From assembly GCF_012271765.1 (NCBI RefSeq), contig NZ_VRKO01000012.1:1-64000 (forward strand): a stretch of 64,000 nt of DNA, read 5' to 3'. The position numbers and the translations under genes are program-made. Under the pieces are notes generated by a model. That model did not search any database and was not told where the DNA came from. It saw only the letters and a list, made by a program, of their open reading frames with translations. The stretch comes from Erwinia rhapontici (GTDB lineage: Bacteria; Pseudomonadota; Gammaproteobacteria; Enterobacterales; Enterobacteriaceae). Shown here one piece after another: positions 33,719 through 42,436 of this stretch (position 1 is the first letter of the stretch; the number at the start of each line of letters is the position of its first letter).

Positions 33719-34668
33719 TGACATTTGGACTTCAAATATTCGTCAAAGGCACTTCATATGATGTTGTGAATTCTATGGACTTCAATTTTGTGTTTGATAT
33801 ATTCAACGCAAATGCAGGATCTGGAAGTCGTAGTTACAATAATTTACCTTCCTGCTCCTTTGAGCTTGTGCCCATATCAAATCTTGCTAGTACTGGAAGC
33901 AGAACATTTTCGTTTAGCCAGTCAGGTAAGACAGTTACATGGTCTAGCAGTACGGCAGTTAAAGTGGCTGTTATAGCCACGCCAAAAGTAGGAGCTGAAT
34001 TTCCCGAAAATAATTTCGGGTTTAGATATTACAAAAATAAGATTCCATATTTATCCCCTAATTTCGTGCCGTTTTCTCTTGTTCAGGTGCTCAATGTCAC
34101 CCCATCGACAGGGGCGATAATCCGTACCAACGTCCCTGCTGGGAAAAATGTTTTGGTGTTTCATCGCGGCGTTAGCGGGATTGATGATTTCTGGTACACT
34201 GAAACCACTCAGGCAGGTTTTGTAGCATTAGACGTTGCATTTTCAAGAGAAAATACCCCCGCGAGGATATACGTTTTTGCGCAATATTTGGTCAACGTAC
34301 CAGAGCACGGTTTTTTTATGTATCGAAAAGGTGAAATGGTTTGGCACAGCAAATGCTTGCCTTTGAGATTACAGGTCATTAATGTTCCTGAAGATAGCTT
34401 TGTTGTTAGAAAAAACACTCCAATGGCAATTATGAGTACGGTTTCAGGGAACCTCAATTTACAACTGGGAGGATCAGGATACAGAAGAATATTTACAGCA
34501 CCTGCCGCTGGTTGGAGTGGAACACAATATGAGGCGTCCACGATGGGTTATCGTTATATTAACGATATTATGTCAGGTTCGCCTCCAGGAGGCTGGCGAA
34601 TGCCTTATGTGGGTTATATTGATACAGCTATCTATGATCAGTATTATAAGTCTGCATTGGGTTACTGA
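33718..34668 (+). CDS. DUF6453-like tail-tip accessory protein
   Basis: 316 residues, starting at the base after the J stop codon begins (overlap). Beta-rich, with the opening MTFGLQIFVKGTSYDVVNS. Similar proteins follow J in lambdoid phages and are annotated DUF6453 (recalled). More AT-rich than J, which suggests separate acquisition. Probably part of the tip and possibly a receptor-contact protein. Confidence 0.6.
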   Translation: MTFGLQIFVKGTSYDVVNSMDFNFVFDIFNANAGSGSRSYNNLPSCSFELVPISNLASTGSRTFSFSQSGKTVTWSSSTAVKVAVIATPKVGAEFPENNFGFRYYKNKIPYLSPNFVPFSLVQVLNVTPSTGAIIRTNVPAGKNVLVFHRGVSGIDDFWYTETTQAGFVALDVAFSRENTPARIYVFAQYLVNVPEHGFFMYRKGEMVWHSKCLPLRLQVINVPEDSFVVRKNTPMAIMSTVSGNLNLQLGGSGYRRIFTAPAAGWSGTQYEASTMGYRYINDIMSGSPPGGWRMPYVGYIDTAIYDQYYKSALGY

Positions 34669-34919
34669 GTTACCTTACAAGCTAATTTATCACACTCTCC
34701 AGTGTACGTGAATGAACCACGCTTCACCCATTCATAACCGAATACAGAACCAGATCGGTATTCTTTATCGTTGACACCCTGCCTGATATCAAATACGGGA
34801 ATATCATAATCCCCACGAGAAAGATGAGCAGTGTTGTGGCAGATGGGGGGTGTATTTGTCACGCATGAAGCTGAGGATACAACCACCAAAATCAGCAAGC
34901 TTTTACGAAGAATTTCCAT
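34662..34919 (-). CDS. Cor-like phage-exclusion lipoprotein
   Basis: 85 residues. Signal peptide with lipobox SSASC (Cys20), then ICHNTAHLSRGDYDIPVFDI and GSVFGYEWVKRGSFTYTGEC with further cysteines. Size, lipobox and the ..RSG..FG..W/V..C spacing resemble Cor of N15/phi80, which inactivates FhuA in lysogens and new virions. It is opposite to the late genes directly after the tail tip, as cor is. GGGTGAGAA precedes the start. Confidence 0.6.
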   Translation of the reverse strand: MEILRKSLLILVVVSSASCVTNTPPICHNTAHLSRGDYDIPVFDIRQGVNDKEYRSGSVFGYEWVKRGSFTYTGECDKLACKVTQ

Positions 34920-35037
34920 TTCTCACCCATAAGTAAAATTTATGAGAATAATCTTACAGTATACGTAACAAAATGCTTCTTTTTTTGCGATTGCGATTCT
35001 TTACCCCCGCCTTTAACTCAAATAACCGCAGCAGCCC

Positions 35038-35058
35038 AACCCTCCATGGAGGGTTTTT
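35038..35058 (+). terminator. Terminator before the tail fibre gene
   Basis: An 18-base perfect palindrome AACCCTCCATGGAGGGTT followed by TTTC. Confidence 0.75.
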
Positions 35059-35075
35059 CGTCTGGAGAAAACTCT

Positions 35076-36836
35076 ATGCCAGCAGGCACTATTGCATTAA
35101 CTAATAACTCAGCAGCCGTTACGGGGACAGGGACTTCATTCGGAACTGAACTGGCTGCGAATGATTTCATTGTGGCCACAGTCGGCGGTGTCACGTACAC
35201 CCTTGGTATTGAGTCTGTCGACTCTGCAACGGCACTTACGCTTTCAAAAATTTATGACGGCCCAACAACAGCCACCGCAGCCTGGACGCCTTTGCCCGCT
35301 GCGGCCATGTCTTTAATCAGCGCTCAGACAGCCGCAGATGTGGCGCGAGCGTTGCGTGCAGCCAACTTTGACAAGGTGAATTGGCAGCAGGTGTTCAGTG
35401 AACTCGGCGACATTACTGTTACGCTGCCAGACGGCAGTCAGTTCCAGGGCCCAAGCTGGCGCAAAATCTCCGAACTGCTCGCAACGCTGGACGTCGGCAG
35501 CATCACTGAGATTGCCGCTCAAATCCATGCAGATGCGGAACAAGTGGCATCGGATAAGTCATTAATCTTGCAGGCCGCAGATAATGCTATTGCCGCCAAT
35601 AATTCTGCTCAGCAAGCAAAAGAGGGCGCCCAGGCCGCAGACCAGTCAGCGCAACAGTCTAAAGCCGATGCAACCACGCAGGCTGGGATAGCCAAGGCTG
35701 AGGCTGACCGAGCGAAAGCTGAAGCAGACCGCGCGGCGGCATCGAATCCTGATAACTCACTGCTGAAAAGCCAGAATCTGAATGATCTCCCGGATAAATC
35801 TGAGTCTCGTAAAAACTTGGATGTGTACTCAAGGGCGGAGGTAGACGGTAAAGGGGGTGGCTATGTTGGTCGCGCATTCTGGCACCCTCTCCGCACCTCC
35901 GTGCCAGGAGGGAACTCTCCTGCGGATGGGCAAGTTGTTAACCGCACCGGGGCTTACGCGTCCCTGTGGGCTGAATGCGCAGCGGGGAGGCTGCCAGTCG
36001 TAACAGACGCGGTATGGCTGGCCGATACGACGAAACGCGGTTGCTACTCAAGCGGGGATGGCTCAACAACATTCCGCTTCCCCGATTATAACGGCGTTCA
36101 GCCAGGCTCGATTCCTGCGCCCGTAATGCGTGGTGATGGTGGTTTGACAGACGGGACCATTCAGCAGAACGCTGCGCCAGCAATCCGAGGCAGTCTTGGC
36201 GGGTATTGGCGAGCAATTGGTACACCTGATGGTGCTTTTGCTGCGAGCGCCCCGGTTAGTAGCAACACCGCAGGCACAGCAACACCGACTTACACTGATA
36301 CCAATTTTGACGCCAGCCGTTCAAACCTTGCTTATGGCCGCGACGGCGCAACAGAAGTCCGTATGAACTCCCTCGTGGGGTGCTGGGTTATTCAGTTTGC
36401 CGGGGTTGCAAATAACTCAGGCAGCATTGACGCGCTAGCTCTGGCAACACGCATCGAGCAAGTATCGCAGTCAGTTACTGCCGTGAGCAATAGAATAGGC
36501 TATGCGCTAGTGACTACAACAACTGACCTTGCCTTGGGGTCGCGTACCTCCTTTGCCAATCCTTTTGGTAACACAACCCCGGTAATCCTCGTTGCTGAGT
36601 TTTATCACCAGACGTTGGGGGTGTGGGTGAGCACTGGTCTGGGTTGGAATACGGGCAACGGCAACAGCTACGGAGTCGCTGCTTACCAGAACATGTCAGC
36701 AGGTTTGGTGCTATGTATCGGCTCCGCGGGGTATGCTGCCAATACTGCTGCATTTCCCTTTTCAAGTACCACTCTATCCACTAACTACACAACGCCTGGC
36801 CCAATAAGGGTCCACGTTTGGAAGGTGACGCAATGA
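35076..36836 (+). CDS. Side tail fibre protein
   Basis: 586 residues from the ATG at 35076 (TCTGGAGAAAACTCT upstream). The N-terminal attachment part (PAGTIALTNNSAAVTGTGTS) is common to lambdoid side fibres. The Ala/Asp/Lys-rich coiled stalk at about 165-235 (AKAEADRAKAEADRAAASNP) leads to a collar-like domain (FRFPDYNGVQPGSIPAP, about 325-345) and a C-terminal receptor-binding region. The stop overlaps the chaperone start. Confidence 0.88.
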   Translation: MPAGTIALTNNSAAVTGTGTSFGTELAANDFIVATVGGVTYTLGIESVDSATALTLSKIYDGPTTATAAWTPLPAAAMSLISAQTAADVARALRAANFDKVNWQQVFSELGDITVTLPDGSQFQGPSWRKISELLATLDVGSITEIAAQIHADAEQVASDKSLILQAADNAIAANNSAQQAKEGAQAADQSAQQSKADATTQAGIAKAEADRAKAEADRAAASNPDNSLLKSQNLNDLPDKSESRKNLDVYSRAEVDGKGGGYVGRAFWHPLRTSVPGGNSPADGQVVNRTGAYASLWAECAAGRLPVVTDAVWLADTTKRGCYSSGDGSTTFRFPDYNGVQPGSIPAPVMRGDGGLTDGTIQQNAAPAIRGSLGGYWRAIGTPDGAFAASAPVSSNTAGTATPTYTDTNFDASRSNLAYGRDGATEVRMNSLVGCWVIQFAGVANNSGSIDALALATRIEQVSQSVTAVSNRIGYALVTTTTDLALGSRTSFANPFGNTTPVILVAEFYHQTLGVWVSTGLGWNTGNGNSYGVAAYQNMSAGLVLCIGSAGYAANTAAFPFSSTTLSTNYTTPGPIRVHVWKVTQ

Positions 36837-37216
36837 TAATCTACGTATCAACACACGACTACCGCTCGTATGGCTTCAGCCCAGACCTGTGGGAGGGGGC
36901 CGTGATCCCGGTAGAAGTGCCTGAGGAGTTTAGCGGCGGGAATATGACCTATGATCCGGGGGCAGACACCTGGATCGTGGACGTGCCCGCGAAGTGGGAC
37001 TACGTAGGCGAAGCTAATTCTAAAAAACAGGAGCTGACTGCACTATTCTGGTCAGAAACTGAAAACTGGCGCTTAGACTTGCAGCTGGGCGACATCAGCG
37101 AAGCGGACTCCGACAGCCTGAAATTGTGGGTAGCCTGGCGCAAAGCCGTTGAGGCTGTCGACACGTCTATCGCATCAGAAGAAACCCCAGTAGAGTTTCC
37201 AGTTTTCCCCGTATAA
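36833..37216 (+). CDS. Tail fibre assembly chaperone (Tfa-like)
   Basis: 127 residues, ATGA overlap with the fibre gene. The C-terminal helical part KKQELTALFWSETENWRLDL followed by LKLWVAWRKAVEAVDTS is the usual Tfa region. It helps the fibre tip to trimerise. Confidence 0.88.
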   Translation: MIIYVSTHDYRSYGFSPDLWEGAVIPVEVPEEFSGGNMTYDPGADTWIVDVPAKWDYVGEANSKKQELTALFWSETENWRLDLQLGDISEADSDSLKLWVAWRKAVEAVDTSIASEETPVEFPVFPV

Positions 37217-37238
37217 ATACATCAACTTAGTCTACTGG
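37187..37238. repeat. Spaced inverted repeat at the end of the tail module
   Basis: CCAGTAGA (37187-37194) and TCTACTGG (37231-37238), the second followed by AAGTGT7. It could be the late-operon terminator or part of a recombinase site. Confidence 0.35.
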
Positions 37239-37386
37239 AAGTGTTTTTTTGACGAATTAAATAGGGCCTGTAGATGATCGCCATCAGCTACAAGTGCTCG
37301 CTACATGTAATTCTTAGTTTGAGATAATTGGAATTTGCTCACATATATTATTGTTTTTATTTGAGAAGATATGCATAAATACGACT

Positions 37387-38934
37387 TTGTTAGGTGAAAA
37401 TAATGTCAAAAAAGCAATAGCTTACATCCGATTCTCCTCTTCTTCTCAACAGTATGGCGACTCTAAAAGACGTCAGGATCAGCTTATAGATGAATGGATA
37501 TCACATAACCCTGGATATGAGTTGGATGAAATAACTTATCAGGACTTAGGTTTAAGCGCATACAGTGGGGCAAATGCATCACGTGGAGCATTGGCTGATT
37601 TCATTGATGCCGTTGAACATGGTTATATAATGCGCGGTACGGTGCTTTTAGTTGAAAGTTTGGATCGCCTATCAAGAGAAAAAATTGGCGATGCCACTGA
37701 CAGATTGAAAAGCATTCTCAAATGTGGAATTGATGTAGTAACACTAACTGACCACACTCGATACACTGAGGAGTCTCTTGATGATCCTTACTCATTAATT
37801 AAGGCTATATTAATTGCGCAAAGGGCAAATGAAGAAAGCGAAATTAAATCTCGCCGTATGCGTTCAGCCTGGCAGAGGAAAAGGGAAGACGCAGAGAGAA
37901 CTGGTAAGATAATAACTAAATCATGCCCTCGTTGGTTGAAGGTATCTCCGGGCGGGGATTTTTTCGAACCGATCCCAGAGAGGGTCAAGTCTATTGTGAA
38001 AATTTTCAAACTTAGACTTAAAGGTCATTCTCTTAATGGTATTGTAAAAATACTAAATGATAAAAAAGTAGAAACCCTAACCGGGGAGTATGGCGTTTGG
38101 AATCCTTCTACAATAGAAAAACTACTGGGAAATAAAGCTCTTATCGGCACCTATGTGCCTTCATATCAAACGATGTCTAAAGGTGTAAAAGACATCCCAA
38201 ATTACTTTCCTTCCGTGGTTCCCCAGAAATTATTTAATGATGTTCAAGGAATTAGGCTAACACCCTTTGGCAAGGATGCTGTTTATGATAACCCCTACCT
38301 TATAAATATCTTTAGATCGTTGATGGAATGCAAAAAATGTGGGTGCTCAATCATAATGTCTGGGATTGATAAAAAAGGTATGGGCTATTATGTATGCCCG
38401 ATGCGTCGATTGCATCGATGTGATACCCCTGCCATAAGAAGGGATGTTGTTGATGGTGTTTTGATTGGAACACTATTGTTTTGCCTCGATTGGTTTCAGA
38501 AAAATAATAACTCATCAGGTAATCATGTCCATCTTGAAAAAAACTTGATTGAGATTCAATTAAAAATAAATAGGTTGATAGAAGCACTTCAATTCGCACC
38601 TAATGTTGAATTGCTTGCTAATAAAGTAAGAGAGTTAAATAAAGAACTACAAGCCGGTGAAGCAAAGCTTAGAGCGATGAAATCAAAAGGAACCCCATCC
38701 AATAGTTCTGACATCTCTGAAATGGATTTAAGTGAGCGTAGCAATCGGGAGCGCTGCAGAGGCTATGTGCTTCGCCGATTTGAAAAAATAATACTTGATA
38801 CTAGTGCTGGGCGATGTGACGTTTACATAGCTAATGGGGTTAAGTTGTTGAATTTTCCTCTTTTGAAAACTTTAAACAAACATTCGTTGATAAGTGCAAT
38901 TGAGTACCTTGATGGCGATACACTTGTTCTGTGA
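37387..38934 (+). CDS. Large serine recombinase (prophage integrase)
   Basis: About 515 residues. The N-terminal resolvase domain has AIAYIRFSSSSQQYGDS with the nucleophile Ser in RFSS, then VESLDRLSRE and EESEIKSRRM. A Recombinase domain (NGIVKILNDKKV, NKALIGTYVPSY), a zinc ribbon (CKKCGC ... CPMRRLHRC) and a coiled coil follow. It is the only integrase candidate and sits after the tail fibres, where lambda has att-int. Start problem: the well-placed AGGTGAAAATA-ATG at 37403 is out of frame by one base because its A-run has six instead of seven residues. The only in-frame starts are TTG codons at 37387 or 37351 with poor ribosome sites. Confidence 0.85.
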   Translation: MLGENNVKKAIAYIRFSSSSQQYGDSKRRQDQLIDEWISHNPGYELDEITYQDLGLSAYSGANASRGALADFIDAVEHGYIMRGTVLLVESLDRLSREKIGDATDRLKSILKCGIDVVTLTDHTRYTEESLDDPYSLIKAILIAQRANEESEIKSRRMRSAWQRKREDAERTGKIITKSCPRWLKVSPGGDFFEPIPERVKSIVKIFKLRLKGHSLNGIVKILNDKKVETLTGEYGVWNPSTIEKLLGNKALIGTYVPSYQTMSKGVKDIPNYFPSVVPQKLFNDVQGIRLTPFGKDAVYDNPYLINIFRSLMECKKCGCSIIMSGIDKKGMGYYVCPMRRLHRCDTPAIRRDVVDGVLIGTLLFCLDWFQKNNNSSGNHVHLEKNLIEIQLKINRLIEALQFAPNVELLANKVRELNKELQAGEAKLRAMKSKGTPSNSSDISEMDLSERSNRERCRGYVLRRFEKIILDTSAGRCDVYIANGVKLLNFPLLKTLNKHSLISAIEYLDGDTLVL

Positions 38935-39570
38935 AGTACCGGATTGCCGGGATACTTACATTTATAAGCCTCTATCAGCTAATTCTGTTCTCGGAATGTC
39001 AACAGAACAATAAAGGCACTCAATTCAAACATGGGTGATTCATGATGACGGGAACGCCCTAATGGCAAATACCACTTCTGGATTCGCGATAAAAGACTCT
39101 ATTGAAGCCATGGTGGGTAAGGTCACCGTAACCTTTATAGTAAAGATATACAAAAAACCGGCTAAGGCCGGTTAAGTTTTGCAATCTATCAAGTAAATCA
39201 TATGTCAGTTCCCTGGTGCTGGTCAGCGCAGGCGATGCGCTTCGTAACTCCACTGACGTACTTGCTATCGGCACTGCGGAGGAAAGCTTGAGGAAAAAAA
39301 TGCCCGCAAGGGGGTTGGCGGGCGAAATCCTTATTCGTCGAGCCTAGGCTCTTTGAGGTTGACACAATGGCTGTGTCAATTTGAGTTTAGTAGGGCCAAT
39401 CATAAGTGCAAAATTTAAGCTCAATTAAATCATGAAAATGATAGGAGATTGTATACCCAAATAAATTCCTTATCAGATCATTGCCCTGACAATTTTCCCC
39501 TGTTATCCGGTTGATCATTCTCGTTAGCTGATCAAATAATACTGTATATCCAAACAGTATTGAGGTAAGC
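38935..39570. other. Intergenic stretch rich in hairpins after the integrase
   Basis: 636 bases without a convincing gene. Contains AACCGGC-TAAG-GCCGGTT (39156-39173, with an A-run that makes it a minus-strand terminator), GCCCGC/GCGGGC (39302-39323, also with an A-run on its left), the 12-bp palindrome GAGCCTAGGCTC (39340-39351) and TTGACACA-N5-TGTGTCAA (39359-39379). A 37-codon frame at 39062-39175 ends inside the first hairpin and is doubtful. The recombinase attachment site may lie here. Confidence 0.4.
39540..39559. promoter_or_regulatory. LexA (SOS) box
   Basis: TACTGTATATCCAAACAGTA, keeping the CTG-N10-CAG core and both flanking TA/TA pairs of the enterobacterial consensus. It lies 11 bases before the start of the following two-gene unit. 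Confidence 0.85.
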
Positions 39571-39813
39571 ATGGGCAGGAGAGATGACATTCCGTTAGCA
39601 TTCAGAGAAAGCATAAAAGTAGAGGCAAGCGGGCGGCGTACGGTCGCTACAGCTGACTTTGTGAAAGCCTTGGCGGAGGTTAACTATCATTGGACTCTGG
39701 CCGAGGCCAATCGATGGATAGAGCACTATCAGAGCACATTCCGCGATGTGTCTACAGAGGAAGGTGAGCGTCGGACGTTCCAACTGTTCAATCCGAATAA
39801 CGGAGGCTTCTGA
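39571..39813 (+). CDS. SOS-controlled 80-residue protein, partner of a UmuD'-like protein
   Basis: Opens MGRRDDIPLAFRESIKVEAS and contains ADFVKALAEVNYHWTLAEAN and DVSTEEGERRTFQLFNPNNGG. I recall such proteins in enterobacterial prophages, always small and of unknown function. TTGAGGTAAGC precedes the ATG. It begins directly after the LexA box and its stop overlaps the next ATG, so both are expressed on DNA damage. Confidence 0.6.
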   Translation: MGRRDDIPLAFRESIKVEASGRRTVATADFVKALAEVNYHWTLAEANRWIEHYQSTFRDVSTEEGERRTFQLFNPNNGGF

Positions 39814-40136
39814 TGGGATTTCCCTCTCCAGCCATGGACTACATTGAAGATCGGCCATGCCTCAACCGGATGTTCGTCCATCACCCGGCAGCGACATCTT
39901 TCATTGAGTTCGGTGGGCATAATTACGTCGTTGATGCTGCGCTTACACCCCTTGATGGAGACACGCTGTGTTATGAGATATTCGGGGAACTGGCGATCGG
40001 GAAAATGATGGGGGGATGTATCGTGACGCCGGACGGTGATGTGATAGAAGGCGAGGCGTTGAGTGAAGTGATCGTGATGGGGAAGGTCGTACTGACGATT
40101 ACCCAGCACTATGACTGGGGCTGTCCGACGATTTAG
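39813..40136 (+). CDS. UmuD'-like protein lacking the protease residues
   Basis: 107 residues. The start MGFPSPAMDYIEDRPCLNRM copies the N-terminus of processed UmuD' (GFPSPAADYVEQRIDLNQL), and HHPAATSFIEF follows QHPSATYFVKA. The nucleophile motif GDSM is replaced by GGHN, the following loop is shortened, and the Lys97 place reads IGKMM, so it cannot cleave itself or others. It thus looks like a ready-made, non-catalytic UmuD'. It might modulate Pol V or host UmuD2; this is inference. Confidence 0.65.
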   Translation: MGFPSPAMDYIEDRPCLNRMFVHHPAATSFIEFGGHNYVVDAALTPLDGDTLCYEIFGELAIGKMMGGCIVTPDGDVIEGEALSEVIVMGKVVLTITQHYDWGCPTI

Positions 40137-40293
40137 ATGTGGCCTGCAAAACCAATGTGTTTATGAACAGTCTTATATGGTTTTTTCTTTGAAATGTATT
40201 CTGCAAAACTATTTTTAACTTGATGTTATCTAAGTGATTTATAACAGCAAAAAGAATGGCAACAATCCAGCAAAAGACGAAATTATCAGATAA

Positions 40294-40446
40294 ATATCAA
40301 TTCGTTACGTTATTTTAGTTACAGTACTGTCGCAGCAGTTTAACGCGCTGACGGGGCCTGCGGCGACGAGCATGCTTTTGACCACGATTTTCTCTGCGCT
40401 AACCACACCGTTGTTTATGTTGGTTATGGGTGTGGTTTATGGGTGA
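40294..40446 (+). pseudogene. C-terminal remnant of a membrane transporter (AEC-like)
   Basis: Open frame without a start: VILVTVLSQQFNALTGPAA then TSMLLTTIFSALTTPLFMLV, ending at TGA 40444-40446. Two membrane segments in the style of the last helices of auxin-efflux-carrier (AEC) permeases. It directly follows the last prophage gene and may be the 3' part of the gene the prophage entered; the 5' part would lie left of the window. Family call is tentative. Confidence 0.4.
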
Positions 40447-40841
40447 GTTTCTATTCTTAACCCCGTTTATCGGTCATTGATTTGCTTTTAGGGCCCAAAC
40501 AGGTCTGGGTACCGATACACTGGATTCACTAAACCGCAAACAGAAAGTCGGTAGCCTACGAAGGATAGTGCGAGCTATGGGGACATCGTCGATGGTCGCT
40601 ACGATGGCTCAAACGATAGTGTCCTGGAGCGCATAGATGCGCTGTAAAATACAGTGGCAGTATTGATGGCTAGGCGCACCGGGTGGAGAGTGACTTTAAA
40701 GTGAAGATGGGACGGCAAAAACGGCAAACAGTTGTGGTAGCAGAGCCAGTGCATCAGCGCTGAACTCCGCCATATTGTGCAGAACACACCTGTCGGGCAG
40801 GTCAATTACTCTGGAAAATTCTCGCTGTTATGCTGAAGTAG
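40447..40841. other. Degenerate stretch, no intact gene
   Basis: About 400 bases with several short broken frames (for example a piece reading GRYDGSNDSVLERIDAL near 40590-40645, and DGKNGKQLW near 40710). Looks like decayed phage or effector sequence; I cannot name it. Confidence 0.4.
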
Positions 40842-41291
40842 TTATTTAATTTCATGAGAACTCTTCTTTTTACTTGGCCAGCTGTAGATTATTAGATACA
40901 TAGCTAACCATACGCATAACCATGACACTACAATTATTAATAGCGTTGCGGAATAGGAATTTTTCCAGGTTGGTGTGTAAAGCAGGATGTCAATCAAGGC
41001 AGCAGCCAACGGAGTGACTGTAAATGCAAATGCTACTGTCTTTGATTGCACTTCATTAAGGTATCCTTTTATAAATCTATCTACCATTAATCCTATGACT
41101 GCAAGGGCGCAATAAATTGCATTTAGGTAAGTTATTTTTTCAGATAACTCATTGAGTCTAAGATAAAAAAATGCCCACAAAAACAAAACGCTTATAAAGG
41201 CTGAGGTTAACGAAACCTTATCGCTAACAATCGAATTTATATATTTTTTAATAAACATGTAATCATCCGTTATCTTTTTTGAAAAAAACAT
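40842..41291 (-). CDS. Four-helix membrane protein in the decayed zone
   Basis: 149 residues with four hydrophobic segments (about 27-46, 54-70, 84-102 and 115-136) and a basic C-terminus KKKSS. AAAGGTTATAA precedes the ATG. AT-rich and isolated among gene remnants; such orphan membrane proteins are often immunity or superinfection-exclusion proteins. No family recognised. Confidence 0.5.
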   Translation of the reverse strand: MFFSKKITDDYMFIKKYINSIVSDKVSLTSAFISVLFLWAFFYLRLNELSEKITYLNAIYCALAVIGLMVDRFIKGYLNEVQSKTVAFAFTVTPLAAALIDILLYTPTWKNSYSATLLIIVVSWLCVWLAMYLIIYSWPSKKKSSHEIK

Positions 41292-41324
41292 TTATAACCT
41301 TTATTTTAGATTTAATAAAGCTAT

Positions 41325-41580
41325 GAAATACCATTTTAGTCGCCGCCTGGGCGAAACGCGGTACCGACGTCGGTGACGGCTCATTGCCCAGCAAAGACGT
41401 GCCTGTTGCCCGTATCGGCTCGCAGCTGTAAGCGCACGCGACCTGCCAAGATGCATATTGTGAAATCGTCGGTGAGCGTAAAGCTGACGAAGTATTCAGC
41501 CCGGAAACGCTGGCCTCTTTCGAGGGCATGACAGTCACTGTCCTCCACGCTGAGGATAACGCTAAGGGGAGTGACAACAA
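41325..41580 (+). pseudogene. Remnant of a DUF2213-like phage protein
   Basis: Two frames that together read KDVPVARIGSQL-YSARDLP and then CEIVGERKADEVFSPETLAS with FEGMTVTVLHAEDNAKG. This resembles the N-terminal part of DUF2213 phage proteins (the ..VF..ETLASFEG.PVT..H pattern). At least one frameshift near 41430-41450 separates the parts, and both ends are missing. Confidence 0.5.
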
Positions 41581-41591
41581 GGCCACCCCCC

Positions 41592-42146
41592 CTATGCTTT
41601 TCTGTACCAGAGCGTAATATCACTACTGGTCGCAGAAATGATGAAATCACCATCCCAGGAAAATCCTGTGCAACGGAAATAGTCGGAAATGAGTTTGAAA
41701 CATCCTTCCTGATGACCTTGGCACAATGCATCTTTATTTGGTGGGCACCAGATTAAGACTTCAAGAGGCCATTCTGGTGATACTCGTTCCAATGTTTCAC
41801 CGTAATGATTATACATTGGTAATCCGCCACCACATTGGCCAGCAATGGAGATCTTTTCACCAGCTAATGGCCCTATGCCATTGCATGTGAGATTGATGGG
41901 ATCGTACCAGTCCCCATATTCTTCAAAATCTCTGGCAACCTTTTCGCCAGTAATGCAGTTGAATACTCCTCGTCCTGAGGAAGATATGACCAACAACAGG
42001 TGATTATATCGCTGAGAAAAACCGATCTCTGTTAATCCCCCGACGGCAATCTCTACACAGGGATGCCATTCAGGAGGATGATCAGGAATATTAAGCAATG
42101 ACTTAATATAGTTATTTTCATGCTTTTTTTTACGCCAGCCAAACAT
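41592..42146 (-). CDS. Orphan protein of unknown function (possible immunity protein)
   Basis: 184 residues, soluble, with Trp/Gly-rich beta-strand text (LLLVISSSGRGVFNCITGEK, WDGDFIISATSSDITLWYRK) like one or two WD-type blades, and a basic N-terminus (MFGWRKKKHENN). Not recognised. It sits alone on the minus strand between phage remnants, which is usual for orphan immunity or cargo genes; this is inference. Confidence 0.45.
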   Translation of the reverse strand: MFGWRKKKHENNYIKSLLNIPDHPPEWHPCVEIAVGGLTEIGFSQRYNHLLLVISSSGRGVFNCITGEKVARDFEEYGDWYDPINLTCNGIGPLAGEKISIAGQCGGGLPMYNHYGETLERVSPEWPLEVLIWCPPNKDALCQGHQEGCFKLISDYFRCTGFSWDGDFIISATSSDITLWYRKA

Positions 42147-42286
42147 TTATGTTCATCTCTACAAAAGTAAATATCTAAGTTCTCTGACTTTAATAATACC
42201 ATACGTAACTCAGATAACCTCTGACGGCTACAGTCAGATTTATTGCTGGCCGAAAGGGGGGCAACGTAAGCTCGAAGTAATGTACC

Positions 42287-42436
42287 ATCGGCACCGTCTG
42301 CGTGGATGGTGCTACCAGCCCACGACTTACTGATACACTAAACGGGATTATTTTACCTTCAGACAGCGAATCGAAACCAGCACAAAGATGATCGTCGGAT
42401 TGCAGCAGTACATCAAAGAGCAGTGCTTGAACTAGT
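42287..42436 (+). pseudogene. 3' remnant of a second Rz gene
   Basis: The bases align with the end of the intact Rz gene (about 11235-11383), for example TGGATG-TGC, ACTTACTGA, AACGGGATTATTT and CGAATCGAAACCAGC. The final frame reads RIETSTKMIVGLQQYIKEQC-LN and stops at TAG 42434-42436. Upstream Rz sequence is lost and the frame is broken near 42358-42370. It shows that a second lambdoid lysis cassette once lay here. Confidence 0.75.

Noticed and set aside
39387..39614. Minus-strand frame overlapping the LexA box and the SOS gene
   Set aside because: Its start lies inside the SOS-controlled gene and it has no ribosome site, although two minus-strand terminator-like hairpins lie beyond it.
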